Assembly: GCA_003223295.1 (NCBI GenBank)
Contig: QHYM01000126.1
Location: 1 to 52,034, forward strand
Origin: Acidobacteriota bacterium
GTDB taxonomy: Bacteria; Acidobacteriota; Terriglobia; Acidiferrales; UBA7541
Reading direction: 5' to 3'
Length of the DNA stretch: 52,034 nucleotides
Position 1 is the first letter of the stretch, and each line of letters begins with the position of its first letter. This document shows, piece by piece, positions 36,057 to 44,719 of the stretch. Made by a program: the position numbers and the translations under genes. Under the pieces are notes generated by a model that was not told the origin of the DNA, did no database searches, and saw nothing but the letters and a program-made list of their open reading frames with translations.

Positions 36057-36518
36057 TTACTCCTTCTTGCCAGCGCGGGTTTCTTCCAGCAGGTCATGGA
36101 GAGTCTTCAGTCGCGCGCCGGCCATGTGCCGGAATTGCCGCTTGTGCAGATCCCGCATGGGCTGGTCCAGTGGCTTCAAGAGTTCTAGTCCATGCGGTGT
36201 GATGCGAGTCTTCACCACGCGCCGGTCATCTTTCTGCCGCTCGCGTGTGATCAACCCGCGCTTTTCCATGCGGTCCAACAGCCGCGTGATATCCGGATCG
36301 TGAGTAATCATCCGCTCGCCAATCTCGCGGCAAGCCATCCCCTCGGGTCCCGCGCCCCGCAGGATGCGCAGCACATTGTATTGCGTGCCGGTCAATTCTG
36401 AGGTGCGCGTCAGTTGCTCGGCCTCCTGGCCCAGCGCATCGGCTGCTTTCAGCAACGCAAGGAAAATGCGCTCTTCCACAGAAGCCGGCGGGCGCTGGGA
36501 TTTGTATTTTCGGCTCAC
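36057..36518 (-). CDS. MarR-family transcriptional regulator
   Basis: 153 residues with the MarR winged helix: TGTQYNVLRILRGAG, CREIGERMITHDPDITRLLDRM (recognition helix) and the wing RQKDDRRVVKTRITPHGLELL with the conserved D-R-R. The first gene of a likely operon with yceI, the nitroreductase and the DedA-rhodanese gene. A perfect palindrome immediately upstream (36529-36546) probably serves as its operator, so the operon would be self-repressed and induced by a ligand. The ligand is unknown. Confidence 0.92.
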   Translation of the reverse strand: MSRKYKSQRPPASVEERIFLALLKAADALGQEAEQLTRTSELTGTQYNVLRILRGAGPEGMACREIGERMITHDPDITRLLDRMEKRGLITRERQKDDRRVVKTRITPHGLELLKPLDQPMRDLHKRQFRHMAGARLKTLHDLLEETRAGKKE

Positions 36519-36528
36519 GATGGAATAT

Positions 36529-36546
36529 TAGTCGTGTAAACGACTA
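36529..36546. promoter_or_regulatory. Candidate MarR operator
   Basis: Perfect inverted repeat TAGTCGT-GTAA-ACGACTA, starting 10 bp before the MarR start codon, in the 67-bp gap after the SDR gene. Size and form are typical for MarR dimers. Confidence 0.7.
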
Positions 36547-36585
36547 TTGTCAAGAGGAAAAGCCAGTTGCCGCAACCGCCACTTC

Positions 36586-37335
36586 CTACGCCTTGCGCAG
36601 CGGGCGCAGCTGGATCTCGCTCAGAAAGCTCCCCGGCTTTTGCGTGACAATCGCTTCCACGGCGTGCGCCACGTCCTCCGGTTGCAAAGCCTTCGCGGCA
36701 TTTTTCTGCTCGCGCCCGGAAAACTCCGTGGCTACGCTCCCGGGGCAAATCACGCTCACGCGGATTCCGTGTTCGCGCAAATCCTCCGCCATGCAGCCCG
36801 TTAAGCCCATCAGGCCCCATTTGGATGCGCAATAAATCCCGCCGCCCGCAAACGTGTTTCTCCCGGCGAGCGAGCTGATATTGATAATGTCTCCCGTGCC
36901 GCGCTGAATCATTGAAGGCGTCACCGCCCGCGCAACCAGAAATACACTCTTGAGATTCGTGTCCAGCACGCGATCCCAATCTGTCTCCGTTCTTTCGTGC
37001 GCCGGGCCGAAAAGGCCGATCCCCGCGTTGTTCACTAGGATCGTGATTGGACCAAGAGCGGCTTCCGTTTTGGCGACAAGTTCGGCTACCTCCGCCGCTT
37101 TAGTGACATCCGTCACGTGGAAGAAGGAGCGTGAGCCTTGCTTTTCCAAGCTTGCAGCCGAATCTTCCAGCGCTTTTTGGTCTCGCCCGCAAATGGCGAC
37201 CGAAGCGCCCAGCGTTGCCAGACGCTGTGCGATGGCGCGCCCAATCCCGCGGCCCCCTCCCGTTACCAGCGCCACCGTCCCGCTAAGCGGGTTGTCTTTA
37301 AGGCGTCCTCTATTTGCGCTATTTATTCCAGCCAT
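36586..37335 (-). CDS. Short-chain dehydrogenase/reductase
   Basis: 249 residues from the ATG at 37333-37335, with GAGGAAG upstream. Rossmann motif VALVTGGGRGIGRAIA, NNAG in ILVNNAGIGLFG, catalytic Ser in INISSLAG and Tyr-x-x-x-Lys in GIYCASKWGL, so the catalytic set of classical SDRs is intact. An Arg after the Gly-rich turn and ICGRDQKALE hint at NADPH preference. A substrate cannot be assigned. Same direction as the MarR operon but separated by the operator region. Confidence 0.9.
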   Translation of the reverse strand: MAGINSANRGRLKDNPLSGTVALVTGGGRGIGRAIAQRLATLGASVAICGRDQKALEDSAASLEKQGSRSFFHVTDVTKAAEVAELVAKTEAALGPITILVNNAGIGLFGPAHERTETDWDRVLDTNLKSVFLVARAVTPSMIQRGTGDIINISSLAGRNTFAGGGIYCASKWGLMGLTGCMAEDLREHGIRVSVICPGSVATEFSGREQKNAAKALQPEDVAHAVEAIVTQKPGSFLSEIQLRPLRKA

Positions 37336-37495
37336 GAGAATTCTTCCTCGCACGGGCCACTCTTTTTGTGCGAAACTCATCCTATCATCAGAAGTTTCTG
37401 CGGCAGCGCCCATCCTGTTCGCTGTGGCGGAAATGGTGAAGTGGCCCCCGCGGCACCAAGGAAAGATCATCAGGAGCTTCGTCGAGGATAACGTC

Positions 37496-37525
37496 TTGCG
37501 GATGTGGCGCGGCTTTTCCTATAAT
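37496..37525 (+). promoter_or_regulatory. Sigma-70-type promoter of the TPR gene
   Basis: -35 TTGCGG (37496-37501), 18-bp spacer, -10 TATAAT consensus (37520-37525). A start site near 37532 gives a leader of about 93 nt before the ATG at 37625. Confidence 0.65.
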
Positions 37526-37624
37526 CCCAACGTTTTCCGAGACAGAATGATTCCCGGTGGAAGAATTTCGGGTTGCACCGGAATACAAAATCGACGCACG
37601 GAATCTCAACGAGGAGAAACCGGA

Positions 37625-38971
37625 ATGAATGGAACAAGGAAATGGGTGGGCATCGCGCTTGCGGTGGTGCTTTGTCTGATTCTTGGCAGCTCAAGCAGCC
37701 TGCGCGCGCAAGCACCTGCGGCCGCCCAGGACACCGCAAAGGCTCCGCCCTATACGCTTGTCGAGTACAACGCGGAACAGGCGTGCGCGGCCGAAAAAGC
37801 CCCTGCGACGCAGGTCAAATGCCTTGATGATTTCGTTTCAAAGTATCCCAATTCCGCGCTCCTCATTTACGTTTATCCCCTCTATGTCAATGCCTATAAC
37901 CAATTGAAGAATCCTCAGAAAGTGATTGAGTTTGCCGATAAAACCGTGGCGTTGGCCGACAAAGTGGAACCTGTGGTCCGCTACCAGGTGTTGTATGCCC
38001 GGGCCCTTGCCTACACGAGTCTAACCGGCCCCGAGCAGGCTGCCGGGGCGGCCAAGGCTCGCGAGTCGGCGCTGCTTGGCCTGAAAACTCTGGACGAAGT
38101 CAAAAAGCCCGACAACGTTTCTGACGAGGACTTCAAAAAGCAAAAACAGCAGCCCATGGTTCTCTTCAACTATACGGCGGCCAACGCGGCGATGTTGGCT
38201 AAGGACTATGCGGCGGCCGTGGAGTCCTTCAAGGCGGTACTGGCGCTGAACCCTGACGACCTGAGCACGAACTACAACTTGGGCCTGGCCTACAAGGCAA
38301 TGACACCTCCGCAGTGGATGGAGGCCTTCTGGTATTTTGCAAGAGCGGTGACCTCCAAGGGTGCTACGCAGGCGCAAGCAGACAAAGTAAAGAAGTATCT
38401 GAAAGCTCAGATGGCCAACTACCAGGGCGGGAACGTCTGCGACAACCTGATCGATGGTGAGTTGAACGAACTTCTGCAGCTCGCGGGTACTTCAGCCGAG
38501 CGTCCCGGCACCTATTCCTTGCCAAGCGGGGCGGACATCAGCGCCGTTCAAAAGGATATGACCATCGCTTCCGTCTTCACTGACCTCAAGGCCGGAGGCG
38601 ACAAGAGCAAGCTGACCTGGCTCGCAGCATGCGGTCTGGAATTCCCGGAAGTACCGGGCAAAGTCATCTCTGTCGCTACCGGCGATCCGATCGTTCTGAA
38701 GATTGCCTTTGTAACCAGTGACGCTGAATTTGAGGCTGCCACTGCCCCCAACATGGATGTCAAAGTGGTTGGCCAGCCCGAGGCCGCGCGCGTCGAAAAA
38801 GACAGCGCCGTCCATTTCACGGGAACGCTCGTTTCTTACGATCCCGAACCCTTTTTCCTGCACTGGGACAAGGCTAAGGTCAAGGCAGAAGATATTCCGA
38901 AGGAAAAGGGCCCCGCCAAAAAGCCGCCCGTGCGACGGCCCGCAAAGAAGCCAAGCGGCCGGTCCAACTAG
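37625..38971 (+). CDS. Exported TPR-containing protein
   Basis: 448 residues. Signal peptide in WVGIALAVVLCLILGSSSSL with a cut near RAQA. TPR-like helices follow (NSALLIYVYPLYVNAYNQLKN, YAAAVESFKAVLALNPDDLS, TNYNLGLAYKAM). The C-terminal third is different: TWLAACGLEFPEVPGKVISV and a short beta-rich tail ending in a Lys/Pro/Arg-rich segment (KKPPVRRPAKKPSGR). The basic tail may contact the envelope or nucleic acid. Start supported by GAGGAG upstream. Its own promoter and terminator mark it as a single-gene unit. Function unknown. Confidence 0.8.
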   Translation: MNGTRKWVGIALAVVLCLILGSSSSLRAQAPAAAQDTAKAPPYTLVEYNAEQACAAEKAPATQVKCLDDFVSKYPNSALLIYVYPLYVNAYNQLKNPQKVIEFADKTVALADKVEPVVRYQVLYARALAYTSLTGPEQAAGAAKARESALLGLKTLDEVKKPDNVSDEDFKKQKQQPMVLFNYTAANAAMLAKDYAAAVESFKAVLALNPDDLSTNYNLGLAYKAMTPPQWMEAFWYFARAVTSKGATQAQADKVKKYLKAQMANYQGGNVCDNLIDGELNELLQLAGTSAERPGTYSLPSGADISAVQKDMTIASVFTDLKAGGDKSKLTWLAACGLEFPEVPGKVISVATGDPIVLKIAFVTSDAEFEAATAPNMDVKVVGQPEAARVEKDSAVHFTGTLVSYDPEPFFLHWDKAKVKAEDIPKEKGPAKKPPVRRPAKKPSGRSN

Positions 38972-38995
38972 CTCTCTCATAGCCTTCAGGATCAA

Positions 38996-39038
38996 CACCA
39001 CGGCTCTCCGGCATCCCGGAGAGCCGTGGTGCTTTTTT
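38996..39038 (+). terminator. Very strong intrinsic terminator
   Basis: A perfect 16-bp stem: CACCACGGCTCTCCGG (38996-39011) with CCGGAGAGCCGTGGTG (39016-39031), loop CATC, followed by C and six T. It ends the TPR transcript before the convergent Fis/purC genes. Confidence 0.95.
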
Positions 39039-39054
39039 GGAAATTGCAAGGGGT

Positions 39055-39330
39055 TTAGCGCGACCGCCGGCGATGGCCGTTCGTATCCAGCTTGTACTGC
39101 TCGATTTTTCTGCTCAGCGTATTGCGATGGATGCCAAGAAGCTGCGCGGCGCGCGACTGGTTGCCGTTGGCGCGGTCCAATACTCGCTTGATGAATCGTT
39201 TCTCGAACTCCTCGATTGCTTCGTCAAAGTAGATCCCGCGCTCCACCATTTGATTGACGAGCCCTTCCAGTTGATCTTTCACGGTTTTCACGCTCCGCTG
39301 GGATGTTTGTGCACGGGGCCCGGTTGCCAT
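39055..39330 (-). CDS. Fis-family small DNA-binding protein
   Basis: 91 residues. The C-terminal half is a Fis [23 protein letters not shown] followed by [18 protein letters not shown]. The N-terminal half ([20 protein letters not shown]) resembles a dimerisation helix. No sigma-54 activation domain is present, so it is a stand-alone Fis-like protein rather than a truncated NtrC. It overlaps the end of purC by 43 nt in another frame, so its ribosome binding site lies inside purC. Normal length for the group. Confidence 0.88.
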   Translation of the reverse strand: MATGPRAQTSQRSVKTVKDQLEGLVNQMVERGIYFDEAIEEFEKRFIKRVLDRANGNQSRAAQLLGIHRNTLSRKIEQYKLDTNGHRRRSR

Positions 39331-40226
39331 GTCAATTCGCGTCCGGTCAAAATGCGGTAGGCCTCTCGATATTTCTCGCGAGTGGCGTCGACTACCTCCG
39401 GTGGCAGCTCTGGCCCTGGCGGGGTTTTGGGCCAGCGCATCCGTTCGAGGTAGTCCCGCACAAATTGTTTGTCAAAAGAAGCCTGCGGCCCTCCAGGGCT
39501 GTAATGCGCGGCGGGCCAGAACCTGGACGAATCCGGCGTCAGCGCCTCGTCAATCCAAATCAGTTCGTCGTTCAGCAGGCCGAACTCGAATTTTGTGTCT
39601 GCCACGATAATTCCGCGCGGCTCCGCATGCTCTGCCGCGCGCCGGTACAGTTCCAGGCTGACCGCGCGAACTCTTTCCGCAAGATCCTTGCCGACCATTT
39701 TCTCGGCCTGACTAAACGGAATATTTTCGTCGTGGCCGCTCAGGGCCTTTGTCGCAGGTGTGAAAATCGGCTCCGGCAAGCGGTCCGATTCGCGCAGCCC
39801 GCTCGGAAGCGTGACGCCGCAGATCTTGCCGGTTACCTGGTAATCCTTCCAACCTGAGCCTGAAACGTAGCCGCGCACCACGCACTCAATTGGCAAGGGC
39901 TTCGTCTTTCGCACCAGCATGGACCGCCCGGCCAGTTCATCGCTGAATTTGTCAAACGGAGCAGGGAACTCCGTGGCGCTGATCACATGATTGGGAATAA
40001 CGTCGTTCAAAAGATTAAACCAGAAGAGTGAAAGCTGCGTGAGCACGCGCCCTTTATCAGGGATCGGTGTTGGCAGGATTACATCGAACGCCGAGAGCCG
40101 GTCCGTGGCCACAATTAACAGCTTGTCGCCCAAATCGTAAATGTCGCGCACCTTCCCGCGTGCGCTCGGCGACAATCCGGCGAACTGAGTCTCCCTCAGG
40201 ACTTTCATGGCTGGAGCTGAAGACAC
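39288..40226 (-). CDS. purC: SAICAR synthetase
   Basis: 312 residues. Catalyses ligation of CAIR and aspartate in purine synthesis. Motifs: [66 protein letters not shown] and [13 protein letters not shown]. This is the longer PurC form seen in many non-enteric bacteria. Start is GTG at 40224-40226 with GGAG 9 nt upstream; an ATG six codons later is possible. The end overlaps the Fis-like gene by 43 nt. Confidence 0.96.
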   Translation of the reverse strand: MSSAPAMKVLRETQFAGLSPSARGKVRDIYDLGDKLLIVATDRLSAFDVILPTPIPDKGRVLTQLSLFWFNLLNDVIPNHVISATEFPAPFDKFSDELAGRSMLVRKTKPLPIECVVRGYVSGSGWKDYQVTGKICGVTLPSGLRESDRLPEPIFTPATKALSGHDENIPFSQAEKMVGKDLAERVRAVSLELYRRAAEHAEPRGIIVADTKFEFGLLNDELIWIDEALTPDSSRFWPAAHYSPGGPQASFDKQFVRDYLERMRWPKTPPGPELPPEVVDATREKYREAYRILTGRELTWQPGPVHKHPSGA

Positions 40227-40431
40227 CGAGAAAATCTCCCCGACTTGGTGCTCCGCATTCTAGCGCACCGAATCGCGAAGTCAAACCCAAGCGCGGTGGA
40301 AAATTGTGCGAAACGCAAAGCCGTTAAACTCAATAGGAAAACTTTATGGAAGCAGTGATAAATAATGTCTGGAAGAATTCTCAGCGTTCCCTGCCTGTCT
40401 GGTTTCTTTCTCTGGGAAATGTGCGGGCTCG

Positions 40432-43400
40432 CTACGCTGCGGAAGCCGCCGCCGCGCGTGGATTGAGGTTTTCGCTCCCCGTTTCTTCCCAGCGCACACT
40501 GACCAGCTTCGAAACGCCCGGCTCCTGCATGGTCACACCGTACAGCACCGGAGCGATCTCCATGGTCTTGCGGTTGTGGGTGACCACAATGAACTGCGTC
40601 TGGCTGCTCATCTCGCCAATCAATCTCGTGAACCGGCCTACGTTCGCTTCATCCAATGGCGCATCGACTTCGTCCAGGATGCAGAACGGGCTCGGCTGGT
40701 AGCGGAAGATCGCGATCAGTAGCGCCAGCGCCGTCATGGCCTTTTCGCCGCCGGACAGCAGCAGCACATTTTGCAGCCGCTTCCCCGGAGGCGAAGCCAC
40801 AATGTCAATTCCCGCATCGCCGGAGCTGTCCGGTTCGGTCAAGCGCATCTCCGCCATGCCGCCGCCAAAAATCGCGTGAAATGCGTCCGAAAAACTCTTG
40901 TTAATCGCATGGAACGCGTTTTCGAATTTTTCCTTCGTAGCCTGGTCGAGTTCGGCGATCGCTTGCTGCGTGTCGGCAATCGATTTCAACAAATCGTCGC
41001 GTTCCCGTGTTAGGAACGTGAACCGCTGCTCGCACTCGTTGAACTCCTCGAGCGCCATCATGTTCACCGCGCCCATGGACTCGATGCGCTGCTTCATCTC
41101 GCGGTAACTCGCTTCCGCGGTGGCCAATTCCTCGCCGCTCATGAACGCCGCTTCCGTGGCGATCAGGTCTTCCGGCGGTGCATTCACTTCGCTCATGCAC
41201 GTTTCGCGCAGGTGCGCCCTGTCCGATTCGTTCTTCGCGCGCTCCACTTCTGCATGATTGCGCTGCTCACGCAATTCCTGCAGTTCTTGCCGCCCCATAC
41301 GCAGGTGATCTTCCGTTTGCGTTACGCGCGTGCGGGCTGATTCCCATTCCTGCTCGAGTTCTTTCTGCCGCGCGTCCAGACGCAGCTTTTCGCCGCGCAG
41401 CCCTTCCAGTTGCTGCGCCAGCTCTTCGCTTTGCTTGGCCAGCCCCGCGGTTTCATCGCTGATGGACATTACTTGCTGCTGCAGCGCCGTCTCGCGCCGC
41501 TCCATTTCCGCCCGTTCTTCGCGCAGCCGCGCCGCCAGAGCTTCCGCTGCCGCCAGCCGCTCGTTAATCGCCGCAAGCCCGGCGCGCCGGGTGGCCAGCT
41601 CCTGCTGCTCCGTTTGCACGGAGCTGCGCAGACCCACAAGTTCCTCCGCCAGCCGCGTGCTCTCCGTTTCTGCTTCGGCGCGATTCAGCGCCGCCGCGGC
41701 ATGCTCGTGCCTCGCGCGTTCCGCGCGCTGCCGCGCTCCCTCAGCTTCTTTCCGCACGCGCGCCAGCTCACCCTGGCAAACCGCCAGCTCTGCTCCCAGC
41801 CGCGCCAGTTCCGTCTGCATGTGGCCGTGGCGGTGCTGCGCGGAAATCACTTCGCGCTCCGCGTCGCGCTGCTTCGTATCGATTTCTTCCAGCGCTTGTT
41901 CCGTCGCGCGCAGCTCGGCGGCCACCGCCTCCAGCGCCGCCTGCTTCTCGCTCATCTGGTGTTCGAGCTGAAGCACTTCGGCATTCAGCGCGCGCAATTC
42001 GCGCTTCATGCCCAGTGGTCCCGCTTCGTCCGGGCGCCCGCCGGTTACCATGCGCCCCTGGTAGCACGTGCCCTCCGGCGTGACGAACGCGTATTGCGGA
42101 TTGTTCTGCGCCAACTTTTCCGCGGCTGCTGCGCTGTCCGTCAAATACGCCGCGCGCAGCCGCGGCAGGAACTGCTTCGCCGCCGCTCCCAGCGGATCGC
42201 GGAATTCCACCAGCTTGTCCATCCGCGAAATCACGCCGTCTCCCGCGTGGAAGTTCGCAATCGGTTCATACTCGTTCTCAAGCCGCAGGTTGCGCAATGA
42301 ATCCACGAAAAACGTTGCCCGGCCGCCCACTTCATCGCGCAGCATGGAAATCCCCGTGCGCGCGTGGTCGAAGGTCTCCACCACGACAAACTCCAGCTCA
42401 TCGCGCAAAAACTGTTCGATGGCCGCCTCGTGCTTCTCTTCAACTTCCGCGTAATCCGCCAGCACGCCCACCGCCCGAAATTGTTGCCCGCCACCCCGCT
42501 CATTCGCCGCAAAAAGTTTCTGCACGGCTTCCGCCGTGTACGACCGGTCATTCAAAATCTGTGTCAGCGTCGAGTGGCGCGCCCGCACTCCCGCCAGCGC
42601 GTCACGCACCGTGTCCACTTCTTTCGTCAGCCCATCGCGCTGCTCACGCAACGCGCCGATCTTCGCCTGCAGCTCCGCCGCGCTGTGCTTCAACGCGCCG
42701 AGCTGCCCTGACACAGCCTCCAGCTCATGCGCCGCCCGCTCAGCGTCATCGCGCGCGCGCATCGAGGTTTCCAGCACTTCGTGCTCGTTCGCCTCCAGTT
42801 TTCGCAGCGCCTCGGTTTGGTGCACCAGCGCTTCTTCCGCTTGCTTTTGCTCGCCGTGAAGCCGCAGCAGGCTTTCGCCCGCCTCCGACGCCGTCCGCCG
42901 CAGCGCCTCGATGCGCCCCTCGGTCTCGCGAATCTGTGCCGCGCGTTGCTCTGCGCGCTGCAAGAGTTCTTCGACGCGCGCGTTCAACACGCCCGATTCC
43001 TCGCGCAGCAGTGTCACCGCCTGCACCTGCGTCGCGCTGCGCGTCTCCCATTCCGCCGCCTGCGCCCGCGCTTGCTTCAACTCTACATCCATTTGCGCGT
43101 GACGCCCCGCCAGCTCCTGCGCCCGCTGGCGGTTGAACGCGATGCGATTCTCGCTGCGGTCCACTTCCAGCGCGGTCAAGTTCAACACATTCTGGTTCTG
43201 GCGGATTTCCGCATCCAGTTCGTAAATCCTCTGATTCAGCCGGTCCTGCTCGCCTTCCATCTGCTGGATGACCGTCGCGCGCTGCGTTTCCGCCGCGTTC
43301 AGCTCTTCCAGTTGCTTCCCAATCTTTTCCGCCGCGGCATCCAGCTCGCGTGCCTTGCCTGCCAGCATCTGCCGCACGATCCCGCGCATCTGGTCGCGAA

Positions 43401-44301
43401 TTTCCGAATATCGCCGCGCCTTCGCCGCCTGCCGCTTCAGCGACCCAAGCTGCTTCTCCACCTCGATGACAATGTCGTTCACGCGCGCCAGGTTTACTTT
43501 CGACGATTCCAGCTTCGCTTCCGCCAGCCGCTTCTTGGTCTTGAATTTCGTCACGCCCGCGGCTTCTTCGATGATCGCGCGCCGCTCCATCGGCTTGGTG
43601 GAAAGGATCAGCCCGATGCGCCCCTGTTCGATGATGGCGTAGGAATCCGGGCCAAGCCCCACGCCCATGAACATTTCCTGGATGTCGCGCAGGCGCGCGA
43701 CGCGGCCGTTGATGAGGTATTCGCTTTGTCCGGAACGATACAGCCGCCGGCTGACCATGATTTCGCCGGGCTTCGTTGCGAGCACGGGCTTGTCTTCCGT
43801 TTTCTTCTTTCTCTTGAATAGCTTCTTGAATCTGCCGCCGCTTTCCTCTACCTCTGCGGCCTTTGCGCCCTCTTGGTGCAACTGTTCCTGAGCCTGGCTG
43901 CTTTCCCCTGCATCCGCTATTGCGGTCGGATTCTCTTCAATTCTCTTCTCTGCGTTCTCTGTGCGCTCTGTGTTGAAATCCCCGTCCGCCTTCGCCACCC
44001 CTTCCATCACGAACCGCGCCGCTTCCGCGAGTTCCGGATCTTCCATCGTGATGGTTACTTCCGCCATGCCCAGCGGCGGCCGCTTCGTCGTCCCATTGAA
44101 GATGCAATCCGCCATGCGTTCCGCGCGCAGCGACTTGTGGCTCTGCTCGCCCAACACCCAGGAGATGGCATCCACCACGTTCGATTTCCCGCACCCGTTC
44201 GGGCCCACGATACACGTGGTCCCCGATCCGCTGAACGTCACCGTCGTTCGTTCGCAAAACGACTTAAAGCCCACGATTTCCACTTTTCGCAGCTTAAGCA
44301 A
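40432..44301 (-). CDS. smc: Chromosome segregation SMC ATPase
   Basis: 1289 residues from a TTG at 44299-44301 (MLKLRKVEIVGFKSF), preceded by AAAGGGG; frames further up are poorly supported. Walker A GPNGCGKSN at 33-41, two long coiled coils, a hinge around 540-680 (VGGRATFFVDSLRNLRLENEY), signature LLLSGGEKAMTALALLIA and Walker B FCILDEVDAPLDE. It forms the condensin ring with ScpA/ScpB, not in the window. Unusual: a charged insertion of about 65 residues in the N-terminal head (about 105-175) with FKKLFKRKKKTED. Confidence 0.97.
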   Translation of the reverse strand: MLKLRKVEIVGFKSFCERTTVTFSGSGTTCIVGPNGCGKSNVVDAISWVLGEQSHKSLRAERMADCIFNGTTKRPPLGMAEVTITMEDPELAEAARFVMEGVAKADGDFNTERTENAEKRIEENPTAIADAGESSQAQEQLHQEGAKAAEVEESGGRFKKLFKRKKKTEDKPVLATKPGEIMVSRRLYRSGQSEYLINGRVARLRDIQEMFMGVGLGPDSYAIIEQGRIGLILSTKPMERRAIIEEAAGVTKFKTKKRLAEAKLESSKVNLARVNDIVIEVEKQLGSLKRQAAKARRYSEIRDQMRGIVRQMLAGKARELDAAAEKIGKQLEELNAAETQRATVIQQMEGEQDRLNQRIYELDAEIRQNQNVLNLTALEVDRSENRIAFNRQRAQELAGRHAQMDVELKQARAQAAEWETRSATQVQAVTLLREESGVLNARVEELLQRAEQRAAQIRETEGRIEALRRTASEAGESLLRLHGEQKQAEEALVHQTEALRKLEANEHEVLETSMRARDDAERAAHELEAVSGQLGALKHSAAELQAKIGALREQRDGLTKEVDTVRDALAGVRARHSTLTQILNDRSYTAEAVQKLFAANERGGGQQFRAVGVLADYAEVEEKHEAAIEQFLRDELEFVVVETFDHARTGISMLRDEVGGRATFFVDSLRNLRLENEYEPIANFHAGDGVISRMDKLVEFRDPLGAAAKQFLPRLRAAYLTDSAAAAEKLAQNNPQYAFVTPEGTCYQGRMVTGGRPDEAGPLGMKRELRALNAEVLQLEHQMSEKQAALEAVAAELRATEQALEEIDTKQRDAEREVISAQHRHGHMQTELARLGAELAVCQGELARVRKEAEGARQRAERARHEHAAAALNRAEAETESTRLAEELVGLRSSVQTEQQELATRRAGLAAINERLAAAEALAARLREERAEMERRETALQQQVMSISDETAGLAKQSEELAQQLEGLRGEKLRLDARQKELEQEWESARTRVTQTEDHLRMGRQELQELREQRNHAEVERAKNESDRAHLRETCMSEVNAPPEDLIATEAAFMSGEELATAEASYREMKQRIESMGAVNMMALEEFNECEQRFTFLTRERDDLLKSIADTQQAIAELDQATKEKFENAFHAINKSFSDAFHAIFGGGMAEMRLTEPDSSGDAGIDIVASPPGKRLQNVLLLSGGEKAMTALALLIAIFRYQPSPFCILDEVDAPLDEANVGRFTRLIGEMSSQTQFIVVTHNRKTMEIAPVLYGVTMQEPGVSKLVSVRWEETGSENLNPRAAAASAA
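43846..43980. repeat. Repeat-like DNA translated inside the SMC head domain
   Basis: Two stretches in the smc insertion look like low-complexity dispersed repeats rather than normal coding sequence: TCTCTGCGTTCTCTGTGCGC plus a CTCTGTGTTGAA end (about 43947-43977) and CCTCTGCGGCCTTTGCGCCC plus TCTTGGTG (about 43850-43878). Translated on the minus strand they give NTERTENAEKRIEEN and HQEGAKAAEVEE. Similar CTCTGTG/CTTTGCG strings occur between genes in several soil bacteria, as I recall; a search would be needed. Confidence 0.4.
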
Positions 44302-44719
44302 GGTGTCCCCTTTGCCCCTCGAATTGCGTCCTTGGTAGTTCGATGCCTTCCGCCGATACCCGGTCCACCGGCTGGGCACAAGAAAAAGCGCGCAATAAGA
44401 GACGGCTTTGCGTTCCTCGAGGGGAGGGTCTTTCGAGCGTCAGGTCAATCCCGCATTCGTCGGGATCGCCCGCATCGGCCCGGTTAGGGTCGCCCGTAAG
44501 GCAGCGTGCCCGGTAAGGGCCGCGCAGAAAGTCAACCCGGTTAGGGTCGCCTTTCAAAACGTATGGCAGGTTCTCAGTCAGAGGCCCAGCCGCCTGGCGC
44601 TTAGGATGGCGGTACGGGAAAAAACCTTAACACGATGTTCCTATGGTGTCTAGCCCTATGCTACGCCTTGTGGCCCTCTCGTCAACGCCACAATTGCTCC
44701 CTTCCGGCGATTAGTTCCG
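44302..44719. other. Intergenic region with short direct repeats
   Basis: 418 bp between smc and the first PilZ-like gene. CCCGGTTAGGGTCGCC occurs exactly at 44479-44494 and 44536-44551, with a degenerate copy (GCCCGGTAAGGGCCGC) between them near 44508, giving a period of about 28-29 bp. No credible gene; the minus-strand frame across it only reflects the repeats. Confidence 0.55.

Noticed and set aside
42727-43821. Plus-strand frame of 364 codons opposite smc
   Set aside because: Arg/Leu/Gln-rich shadow of the coiled-coil coding strand.
44302-44379. Upstream extension of smc to 44379
   Set aside because: The added residues are not SMC-like, while the TTG at 44301 gives the standard MLKLRKVEIVGFKSF start with a ribosome binding site.
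44479-44551. CRISPR-like repeats
   Set aside because: Only two exact 16-bp copies plus a degenerate one, spacers too short, no cas genes.
44294-44557. Minus-strand frame with GDPNR repeats
   Set aside because: The repeats come from the direct DNA repeats of the intergenic region; no start signal.
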